64,000 nucleotides of DNA from Luteimonas sp. MC1572 (lineage in GTDB: Bacteria > Pseudomonadota > Gammaproteobacteria > Xanthomonadales > Xanthomonadaceae): NCBI RefSeq assembly GCF_016615815.1, contig NZ_CP067112.1, forward strand, positions 1,054,001 through 1,118,000, given 5' to 3'. Under the pieces are notes generated by a model that saw only the letters and a list, made by a program, of their open reading frames with translations, was not told the DNA's origin and searched no databases. How positions within the stretch are numbered: the stretch's first letter is position 1; each line of letters starts with the position of its first letter. Positions 57,453-64,000 of this stretch are shown here, piece by piece. The position numbers and the translations under genes are program-made.

Positions 57453-58069
57453 CAGAATGCGCGCTCCGGGATCGTGATCACGTCGCCCGGTGCCACCCGG
57501 TGGTTGGTGGTCAGGTCGCCGCGGTCGAGGATACGGTCCAGGCGCACGGCATAGGTCGTGGTCGAGTCGTCGTTGCGGCGGTACAGGGCGGCACGGTCGG
57601 ACGCCGCGAACTCGTTGACACCGCCCGCTGCCAGCACCGCGTCGAGCACCGTCATCCCCTGGCGGTACGGGATTGAAATCGGCTGCCGCACGGCCCCGGT
57701 CACCCGCACGCGCGACAGGTACTCATGACTCCGCAGGTCGGTCAGGATCACGGCCACCTGCGGGTCGCGCACGTAGGCGGCGAGCTTCTCCTGGATGTTG
57801 GCGGCCACGGCCGAAGGCGCGAGGCCACCGGCCACCACGTCACCCACCAGCGGCACCGAGATCATTCCGTCGGGACGAACGGGAACCGTGATCCCCAGTT
57901 CAGGATTGCGCCACACAGTCACCTGGACGATATCGTCGACGCCGATCAGGTATTCGCCGACGGCGGCGCGGGGCTGGTCGGGAGGGGCATCGACGCTGCC
58001 ATGGGACGATGCGCATGCGCCCAGCAGGGCCGCCAGCGCGATAGTGGTGATCAGTCGGAACACGATCAT
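57452..58069 (-). CDS. Polysaccharide export lipoprotein (OPX, GumB-like)
   Basis: The 205-residue product is an outer-membrane polysaccharide export protein. It begins with a lipoprotein signal ending LGAC at Cys19. Next comes the Poly_export domain with YLIGVDDIVQVTVWRNPELG and PVRPDGMISVPLVGDVV, and an SLBB-like repeat (VRVTGAVRQPISIPYRQG). It is short like Xanthomonas GumB, without the C-terminal helix of E. coli Wza. The ATG at MIVFRL is preceded by GGAAG; a GTG five codons upstream is in frame. It heads the five-gene leftward export operon. Confidence 0.92.
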   Translation of the reverse strand: MIVFRLITTIALAALLGACASSHGSVDAPPDQPRAAVGEYLIGVDDIVQVTVWRNPELGITVPVRPDGMISVPLVGDVVAGGLAPSAVAANIQEKLAAYVRDPQVAVILTDLRSHEYLSRVRVTGAVRQPISIPYRQGMTVLDAVLAAGGVNEFAASDRAALYRRNDDSTTTYAVRLDRILDRGDLTTNHRVAPGDVITIPERAF

Positions 58070-58168
58070 GTGCTGCACTTCCACGGAACCGGATTGCCAG
58101 TAACAACGGCAAATCGAAGCGCGCCCGGTCAGCGGCCCGCGTCTGGTGTTCCGTTCAGCCGCGCTGAT

Positions 58169-59008
58169 TCAGCTGCCGAGCCAGGCGGCGATCGCGTGCG
58201 GCGACTTCATCCATGCAAAATGATCCGCGGGCACGCCCAGCGCGGAAGCGGAGAGGACCGTGACCTCGGCCTGCGCCCGGGGAAGTCTGGACAGCAGGTA
58301 TTGCAGTGATGACGCGGGTGCCAGCCAGTCGCGTTCCAGAAGCGCGGCACGCACCTGCACGTCCACCGCGGCCATGCGTGGCTCCAGGTCACCAAGACCG
58401 ATCGCGGCGTACCGACCGCTGATGGCCGTTGCGGCCCAGTCGCGCAGCAGCCCGCGCGCCTCGTTGCCGCCGAAGCCGATGTGGCGGCCGGGCAGTGCAC
58501 CGGCGCGATCCGCGAGCCACGGCAGGAAGCGGTACGCCAGCGGCAGCCACAAGCGCTCGCGCAGGCGGAAGGCGCGCCACCATGGTGCTCCGCTGCCGAC
58601 CAGCCAGAGCGTGCCCGCCGCTGCCGGCGCGAGCGCGAGCCGGCAGCAGGCAAGCTGCCCGCCAAGGCTGTGTCCGCCGGCCACGCGCGGCAGGCCGGGC
58701 AGGGTCGCATCGATCACCGCTTCACTTGCGGGAATGTCACGTTCAAGCAGTTCGCGATAGCCCCAGTCGACGGCGCGGCTGGCGCGCAGGCTGCTGCTGC
58801 CGTGGCCGCGCCATTCGTGGATGAACACCGCGATGCCGCGCGCGGCAAGCGCTTCGGCGAATGGCAGGTAATGGCGCGCCGCGATGCCGAGCGCCGGCAG
58901 CCACAGCAGGCTGCGGCGTGGCTGCGCGGGGATGCGGGCGAGCAGCTCGTAGCGGTGGCCATCGGCAGCCTCGACCGCGATCACGCGCGCCCCGTCGGCA
59001 CCACTCAC
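58169..59008 (-). CDS. Alpha/beta hydrolase fold protein
   Basis: The 279-residue product has a classical nucleophile elbow GGHSLGG, EWRGHGSSSLRASR before it, and a late His in VPADHFAW. The substrate is not evident; it may be an esterase or thioesterase. The GTG start overlaps the thiD stop by four bases, so it is coupled to thiD and belongs to the housekeeping side rather than the polysaccharide operon. It ends 99 bases upstream of the OPX start. Confidence 0.82.
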   Translation of the reverse strand: MSGADGARVIAVEAADGHRYELLARIPAQPRRSLLWLPALGIAARHYLPFAEALAARGIAVFIHEWRGHGSSSLRASRAVDWGYRELLERDIPASEAVIDATLPGLPRVAGGHSLGGQLACCRLALAPAAAGTLWLVGSGAPWWRAFRLRERLWLPLAYRFLPWLADRAGALPGRHIGFGGNEARGLLRDWAATAISGRYAAIGLGDLEPRMAAVDVQVRAALLERDWLAPASSLQYLLSRLPRAQAEVTVLSASALGVPADHFAWMKSPHAIAAWLGS

Positions 59009-59808
59009 CGCGGGCGCGCTGCGATGTGGCCGAGCACCAGCACGTCGCTGCGCCCCGGGCGGATGCCGAGCTGCAGTGCCCGGTGCACATAGGCCACGGC
59101 GTCACTGCACGCGTCTGCCATGGAGCGGCCGAGGCAGAGGTTCGCGGCGATCGCCGACGCCAGGGTGCAGCCCGTGCCGTGGCCGTCGACATCCATGCGC
59201 GGCTGGCGGAATTCGCGGACGCCGGCGCCTTCGGAAAGCCGGTCGACGACAGTGTCGCCTTCGGCGAGATGACCTCCCTTCAGCAGCACGCCACGCGCGC
59301 CCATCGCGCGCAGCGCCGCAAGCGCGTCCGCTGCGGCTGCTGCGTCGGCGATTGGCGCGCCGAGCAGCAGCTCGGCTTCCGGGATGTTGGGCGTCAGCAG
59401 GTCGGCCATCGGCAGCAGCCGCGTGCGCATGGCGTCGAGCGCGTCGGATTCCAGCAGGCGCGCGCCGGACGTGGCGACCATGACCGGGTCGACGACCAGC
59501 CAGGCGGGGCGATGCACCTCGAGCGCATCGGCGACCGCGTGGATCACCTCGGCCGAAGCGAGCATCCCCAGCTTGACCGCGCCGATGTTGAAATCGTCGA
59601 AGCAGGCATCGATCTGCGCGCGCAGGAACGCCACCGGCGGCACGTGCACCGCGGTGACGCCACGGGTGTGTTGCGCGGTCAGTGCGGCAATCGCGGACAG
59701 CCCGTGCACGTCGTGCGCGGCGAATGCCTTGAGGTCGGCCTGGATCCCGGCGCCGCCGCCGGAGTCGGAGCCGGCGATGGTCAGCGCGGAAACGATGGTC
59801 TTGGACAT
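59005..59808 (-). CDS. thiD: Hydroxymethylpyrimidine/phosphomethylpyrimidine kinase
   Basis: ThiD phosphorylates HMP and HMP-phosphate in thiamine biosynthesis. The 267-residue product begins [20 protein letters not shown], the family signature, and has [34 protein letters not shown] and [17 protein letters not shown], which carries the catalytic loop. The length matches the family. No TPP riboswitch was recognised in the short 70-base upstream gap. Confidence 0.95.
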   Translation of the reverse strand: MSKTIVSALTIAGSDSGGGAGIQADLKAFAAHDVHGLSAIAALTAQHTRGVTAVHVPPVAFLRAQIDACFDDFNIGAVKLGMLASAEVIHAVADALEVHRPAWLVVDPVMVATSGARLLESDALDAMRTRLLPMADLLTPNIPEAELLLGAPIADAAAAADALAALRAMGARGVLLKGGHLAEGDTVVDRLSEGAGVREFRQPRMDVDGHGTGCTLASAIAANLCLGRSMADACSDAVAYVHRALQLGIRPGRSDVLVLGHIAARPR

Positions 59809-59815
59809 GCGCCTA

Positions 59816-59842
59816 TTGTGCCGGCTGCCGGCTGCTTATGAT
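59816..59842 (+). promoter_or_regulatory. Possible sigma-70-type promoter for the SulP gene
   Basis: TTGTGC and TATGAT are separated by 15 bases, about 37 bases before the SulP start. The spacing is shorter than ideal, so this is only a candidate. Confidence 0.3.
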
Positions 59843-59878
59843 GGGGCAGTTCCCGATCGAGGCCGAGGCCCCCACCGC

Positions 59879-61549
59879 ATGATCGCCGCCGTCGAAGCCT
59901 GGCGCGCCGGGCTGTTCAAGCGTGAGCGCTGGCTCGCCGACATCACCGCGGGCATCGTGGTTGGCATCGTCGCCCTGCCGCTGGCGATGGCGTTCGCGAT
60001 CGCCAGCGGGGTCAAGCCGGAGCAGGGCCTGTACACCGCGATCATCGCCGGAGCGGCGGTGGCGCTGTTCGGCGGCACGCGCATCCAGGTCGCGGGTCCT
60101 ACCGGCGCCTTCGTGGTCATCCTCGCCGGGGTGGTGGCCGAGTTCGGCGTGCAGGGGCTGCTGGTGGCCACGCTGATGGCCGGCGTGATGCTGGTGCTGA
60201 TGGGCCTGGCGCGCCTGGGCGGGGTGATCCGCTTCATTCCCGACCCGGTGATCGTGGGCTTCACTGCCGGCATCGCGGTGATCATCTGGGTGGGCCAGTG
60301 GCAGTACTTCTTCGGCCTGCCCGCGCCGGCCGCAGGCGCGTTCTACCGCCAGGCCTGGGGCCTGCTGCAGGCGCTGCCGGGCCTGCACCTGCCGACCACG
60401 CTGCTGGCGCTGGGCAGTCTGGCCTTGGCGGTCCTCGGCCCGCGATTGCCGTACCTGGCCAAGGTGCCGGGTCCCTTGCTGGCAATGCTGGCCGCAACCG
60501 TGTTCAACGTCGCGTTCGCGCCGCAGGGCGTGGCCACGATTGAATCCGCGTTCGGCGCGATCCCGCGCCAGCTGCCGTCGTTCGCCTGGCCGGACATGGA
60601 CTTCGACACCGTGACCCTGCTGCTGCCGGCGGCGTTCACCATCGCCATGCTCGGCGCGATCGAATCGCTGCTGTCGGCGGTGATCGCCGACGGCATGGGC
60701 GGCACCCGCCACGACTCCAACCAGGAACTGGTGGGGCAGGGCATCGCCAACATCCTGTCGCCGCTGTTCGGCGGTATCGCCGCGACCGGCGCGCTGGCGC
60801 GCACCGCCACCAACCACCGCAACGGCGCGACCGGTCCGCTGGCCGGCGTGGTGCACTCGATCACCCTGCTGCTGGTGCTGGTGGTGCTGGCGCCGTATGC
60901 CGGCAAGGTCCCGCTGTGCGCGCTGGCGGCGATCCTGTTCGTCGTCGCCTGGAACATGAGCGAAGCGGGACGGTTCCTGCGCATGGCGCGCAAGGCGCCG
61001 CGCGCCGACGTGGTGATCCTGCTGGTGACCTTCGCCCTCACGCTCCTCACCGACCTGGTGGTGGCAGTGAATATCGGCGTGATCCTGGCCATGTTCCAGT
61101 TCATGCGCCGGATGAGCGCTTCGGTCGAAGTGGTCCAGCACGGGCAGGCCAGCCTGCAGCAGGAGTTGGCACTGGCCGGCATGGAAGCCCTGCCCGAGGA
61201 CGTCCTGGTGTACGCGATCGAGGGCCCGTTCTTCTTCGGTTCGGTGGACTCGCTGCAGCGCGCCCTGTCCTGGTCGCGCACCGCGCCGAGCCACGTCGCG
61301 CTGCGCCTCGACCGCGTGCCCTTCATGGACGCCACCGGTCTCAAGCGACTCGAATCCACGATCACCGGCCTGCGCGCACGCGGCATCCAGGTGCTGCTCA
61401 GCGGCGCCAACCTCGGCGTCCTGCGCAAACTGCTGCGCGCCGACATCATCCGTCGCGACGATCCCGCCAGCTACTTCAAGGACCTCGCGTCCGCGCTGCG
61501 TTACACGCAGGCCACGCGCAAGGGCGCCGAGGCACCGCAGGACGATTGA
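59879..61549 (+). CDS. SulP-family anion transporter with STAS domain
   Basis: The 556-residue product has 10-12 membrane helices. The SulP signature appears in [20 protein letters not shown] and [20 protein letters not shown], with [20 protein letters not shown] between helices. A C-terminal cytoplasmic STAS domain (about 440-545) has [13 protein letters not shown] and [15 protein letters not shown]. The family moves sulfate, bicarbonate or other small anions; the substrate is not determined by sequence. The frame is open far upstream, but the ATG at MIAAVEAW gives the normal SulP start. It is divergent from thiD. Confidence 0.93.
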   Translation: MIAAVEAWRAGLFKRERWLADITAGIVVGIVALPLAMAFAIASGVKPEQGLYTAIIAGAAVALFGGTRIQVAGPTGAFVVILAGVVAEFGVQGLLVATLMAGVMLVLMGLARLGGVIRFIPDPVIVGFTAGIAVIIWVGQWQYFFGLPAPAAGAFYRQAWGLLQALPGLHLPTTLLALGSLALAVLGPRLPYLAKVPGPLLAMLAATVFNVAFAPQGVATIESAFGAIPRQLPSFAWPDMDFDTVTLLLPAAFTIAMLGAIESLLSAVIADGMGGTRHDSNQELVGQGIANILSPLFGGIAATGALARTATNHRNGATGPLAGVVHSITLLLVLVVLAPYAGKVPLCALAAILFVVAWNMSEAGRFLRMARKAPRADVVILLVTFALTLLTDLVVAVNIGVILAMFQFMRRMSASVEVVQHGQASLQQELALAGMEALPEDVLVYAIEGPFFFGSVDSLQRALSWSRTAPSHVALRLDRVPFMDATGLKRLESTITGLRARGIQVLLSGANLGVLRKLLRADIIRRDDPASYFKDLASALRYTQATRKGAEAPQDD

Positions 61550-61639
61550 GGGGCGGCTCGCCCGCTACCGAGCACCTCGTGCGACCACAGCCCCGCGAGG
61601 CCCCAACCCACAGGGCCACAGCGGGCGCGACCAAACCCG

Positions 61640-63046
61640 CTACAGCACCTCTGACGCGTAATCCGCCAGCCGCGACCGCTCGCCGCGGCGCAGCGTCACG
61701 TGCGCGCTGTGCGCCCAGTGCTTGAAGCGATCCACCGCGTACGTCAGCCCGGAAGTGGTCTCGGTAAGGTACGGCGTATCGATCTGCTCCACGTTGCCGA
61801 GGCACACGATCTTGGTGCCCGGGCCCGCGCGCGTGATCAGCGTCTTCATCTGCTTGGGCGTGAGGTTCTGCGCCTCGTCCAGGATCAACCAGCGATCGAG
61901 CAGCGTGCGCCCGCGCATGAAGTTCATCGAGCGGATCTTGATGCGCGATGCCAGCAGGTCGTTGGTCGCCGCCCGGCCCCAGCTGCCGCCGTCCTTGTTG
62001 TGCGGCATCAGCACTTCCAGGTTGTCGGTCAACGCGCCCATCCAGGGCGTCATCTTTTCCTCCTCCGTGCCCGGCAGGAAACCGATGTCCTCGCCCACGC
62101 TGATGGTGGCGCGCGTCATGATGATCTCGCGGTAGCGCTGCGCATCCATCGTCTGCGCAAGGCCCGCGGCCAGCGCCAGCAATGTCTTGCCCGTGCCGGC
62201 GGTGCCGAGCAGCGTGACGAAATCGATCTCCGGGTCCATCAGCGCGTTCAGTGCGAAGTTCTGCTCGCGGTTGCGCGCCACGATGCCCCACACCGCATGC
62301 TGGTGGCTGCGGTAGTCGTCGACGATCTGCAGCGTGACCCGGTCGCCTTCCACCTTCGCCACGCGCAGCTCGGCATCTTCGTCGCCGGGCAGGTAGAGGT
62401 ACTGGTTGGGATGCCAGTCATCGTCATCGGTGCGGCGCAGCTCGTAATAGGTGCGGCCCTTGTCGGTCCAGGACTTCAGCTCCTTGCCGTGGCGCTGCCA
62501 GAAATCCTCCGGCAGCGCGGTGGCGCCGGTGTAGAGCAGGCTGAAATCGTCGAGCGCGCGGTCGTTCTCGTAGTCCTCGCTGGCCAGGCCGGCGATGGCG
62601 GCCTTGATGCGCAGGTTGATGTCCTTGGAGACGAACACCACCGGGTGGTCGGGCTCGGTGCGGCGCAGGTCCAGGATCGCGCCGAGGATGCGGTTGTCGG
62701 GCCCGGTCACCGCGAACGAGCCGGCATCCTCTTTCGGCGCGGTGGTCTGGAAGCGCAGGCAGCCGGAACTCCCGGTGCCGCGCAGCTGCAGCCCGCCCGG
62801 GCGCTCGAGCCTGAGCCCCGAGGCGATGCGGTCGGCGCCCTGCGCCTCGATCAGCTCGTTGATGAAGCGGCTGGCCTGACGTGCGTTGCGGCTCGCTTCC
62901 GTCGTGCCCTTCTTGCCGTTGTCGAGCTCCTCGATGACCTGCATCGGAAGGTAGACGTCATGCTCCTCGAACTTGAACAGCGCGGTCGGGTCGTGCATCA
63001 GCACATTGGTGTCGAGCACGTAGATCAGCTTGGCGTCTGTGATCAT
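61640..63046 (-). CDS. PIN-PhoH family ATPase
   Basis: The 468-residue product has an N-terminal PIN domain with VLDTNVLMHDP and VIEELDNGKKG, and a C-terminal PhoH ATPase with Walker A GTAGTGKT at 281-288, LLDRWLILDEAQNL as Walker B and a late GERSRLADYASEVL. Proteins of this layout couple an RNase-like domain to a helicase-like ATPase and are thought to act on RNA. The ATG at MITDAKL has GGAG at good spacing; an upstream extension of 11 residues was discarded. Confidence 0.94.
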   Translation of the reverse strand: MITDAKLIYVLDTNVLMHDPTALFKFEEHDVYLPMQVIEELDNGKKGTTEASRNARQASRFINELIEAQGADRIASGLRLERPGGLQLRGTGSSGCLRFQTTAPKEDAGSFAVTGPDNRILGAILDLRRTEPDHPVVFVSKDINLRIKAAIAGLASEDYENDRALDDFSLLYTGATALPEDFWQRHGKELKSWTDKGRTYYELRRTDDDDWHPNQYLYLPGDEDAELRVAKVEGDRVTLQIVDDYRSHQHAVWGIVARNREQNFALNALMDPEIDFVTLLGTAGTGKTLLALAAGLAQTMDAQRYREIIMTRATISVGEDIGFLPGTEEEKMTPWMGALTDNLEVLMPHNKDGGSWGRAATNDLLASRIKIRSMNFMRGRTLLDRWLILDEAQNLTPKQMKTLITRAGPGTKIVCLGNVEQIDTPYLTETTSGLTYAVDRFKHWAHSAHVTLRRGERSRLADYASEVL

Positions 63047-63151
63047 CAGGACTCCAGTCCCGTCAGGTGAGGGTGGCAAGTGGATGCGCGCGGCGGCAGG
63101 CCGGCGGGGAGTGCGCGGGAGGGCGGGGAAGCCACGCGGCGCAGGGGCGGC

Positions 63152-63631
63152 TCACCGGGAGCGCGCGTCCTTCAGTGCGTCGAGCACGGCCTGGGCATGC
63201 CCGGGCACGCGCACCTTGCGCCAGGCGCGATGGATGCGGCCGCCGGGATCGACCAGGAAGGTGCTGCGCTCGATGCCGATCACCTTGCGGCCGTACATGT
63301 TCTTCTCGCGGATCACGTCGAACGCGCGGCACAGGGCCTCTTCCGCGTCGCTCACCAGCGCGAAGCGGAACCCCTGTTTCGTGCAGAAGTTGTCGTGCGA
63401 CTTCACCGTGTCGCGCGAGACGCCGAGCACGTCGGCGGCGAGTGCTTCGAATTCGGGGAGCAGGGCGTTGAAGTCCAGGCCCTCGGTGGTGCAGCCGGGC
63501 GTGGCGTCCTTGGGATAGAAGTACAGCGCCAGCCAGCGTCCGGCATACGCGCCAAGCGTGGTCGTGGTGCCGCCCGAAAGCTGCAACGGCAGGTCGCGGG
63601 TCGCGCGGTCGATCGTGTCGGCTTCGTTCAT
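63152..63631 (-). CDS. bcp: Thioredoxin-dependent peroxiredoxin Bcp
   Basis: The 159-residue product reduces hydrogen peroxide and organic peroxides. Peroxidatic Cys47 lies in PKDATPGCTTEG. The E. coli resolving Cys at +5 is missing, but Cys83 in SHDNFCTKQGF is at the place used by the Xanthomonas Bcp enzyme, so an atypical two-Cys mechanism fits. FYPKDATPGCT and FLVDPGGRI are conserved. It lies next to gcvR-like and phoH genes as in related genomes. Confidence 0.94.
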   Translation of the reverse strand: MNEADTIDRATRDLPLQLSGGTTTTLGAYAGRWLALYFYPKDATPGCTTEGLDFNALLPEFEALAADVLGVSRDTVKSHDNFCTKQGFRFALVSDAEEALCRAFDVIREKNMYGRKVIGIERSTFLVDPGGRIHRAWRKVRVPGHAQAVLDALKDARSR

Positions 63632-63653
63632 CGGTCTGCTGTCGGCGGCCGCG

Positions 63654-64000
63654 TCAGAACTTCATCGGATCCATGATGGCGTCGAGATTCAGGTGGTCGC
63701 AGAACTCGAGGAAGTCGTCGCGCAGCGCGGCGATGTGCATGTCGGCCGGCACGCCGATGGTGATCTGCGCCGAGAACATGTCGGCGCCGGTCTGCATGGC
63801 GCGGTAGCGCGAGCAGTGCAGGCTCTCGATGGTGATGTTCTGGTGGTCGAAGAAATCCGCCAGCTGGAACAGGATCCCCGGCTTGTCCGACGCCACCACT
63901 TCGACGATGTACGGCAGCAGGTTGGACTGGATGGGCTTCGGGCCGGTGCGGTACCAGACGAGCTTCAGGTCTTCCTCGCGCTCCAGGCGCGACAGCATGG
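63654..64000 (-). CDS. Glycine cleavage system regulator GcvR-like, ACT domain (partial)
   Basis: The visible 115 residues contain a full ACT domain: YIVEVVASDKPGILFQLADF and IAALRDDFLEFCDHLNLDA. GcvR-type proteins have two ACT domains and about 180 residues, so the N-terminal part probably lies beyond the window edge. The methionine at the edge is likely internal. GcvR binds GcvA and represses the glycine cleavage genes when glycine is scarce; in this lineage the role is inferred. Confidence 0.8.
   Translation of the reverse strand, partial: MLSRLEREEDLKLVWYRTGPKPIQSNLLPYIVEVVASDKPGILFQLADFFDHQNITIESLHCSRYRAMQTGADMFSAQITIGVPADMHIAALRDDFLEFCDHLNLDAIMDPMKF

Noticed and set aside
59809..59878. 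TPP riboswitch upstream of thiD
   Set aside because: The gap to the divergent gene is only 70 bases, too short for a thi-box aptamer plus expression platform, and no CUGAGA-type core was seen.

Overview
The window is very GC-rich and carries gene orders typical of the Xanthomonadaceae (Lysobacter, Luteimonas, Xanthomonas relatives). At the left is lexA-recA-recX-alaS-csrA-tRNA-Ser-tRNA-Arg, and at the right are phoH, bcp and a gcvR-like gene. The genus assignment is inferred from synteny and base composition, not from a search.

Layout. (1) 1-5.4 kb is core: the end of lexA, then recA, recX, alaS, csrA and two tRNAs. (2) 5.4-22.2 kb is a compact biosynthetic locus: a TIGR04325-type methyltransferase, an Sfp-type phosphopantetheinyl transferase, a JmjC/cupin-like protein, a 2424-residue A-PCP-KS-AT-ACP-aminotransferase protein, a 1540-residue C-A-PCP-C protein, a stand-alone carrier protein and two alpha/beta hydrolases like those found beside exosortase A. 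(3) 22.6-58.1 kb is an exopolysaccharide locus. It holds an initiating sugar-phosphate transferase, several glycosyltransferases, flippase, polymerase/ligase, polysaccharide deacetylase, asparagine synthase-like amidotransferase, two paralogous beta-helix proteins (one fused to a deacetylase-like domain), two ACP plus AMP-ligase pairs, an NAD synthase-like amide ligase, two GNAT/FemAB-like transferases, a PLP decarboxylase, and a divergent export operon (GumB-like OPX, GumC-like Wzz, degenerate BY-kinase, outer-membrane barrel, hexapeptide acyltransferase). (4) 58.2-64 kb returns to housekeeping: alpha/beta hydrolase, thiD, a SulP transporter, phoH, bcp and gcvR.

How the parts may work together. 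By eye, the first adenylation pocket reads as a valine-type code and the second as a serine-type code. A malonyl-type AT and a class III aminotransferase lie between them. The simplest reading is a valine starter extended by one malonyl unit, transaminated at the beta-carbon, and joined to serine. The line ends in an intact condensation domain with no thioesterase, followed by a free-standing carrier protein. No dedicated exporter for a peptide is visible. The locus runs directly into polysaccharide genes carrying further carrier proteins, ligases and acyl/amide transferases. A peptide- or amino-acyl-decorated extracellular polysaccharide is therefore a reasonable but unproven hypothesis. Several genes resemble partners of the exosortase A (PEP-CTERM) system, yet no exosortase and no PEP-CTERM substrate is seen here.

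No insertion sequences, CRISPR arrays, phage genes or rRNA genes were recognised.
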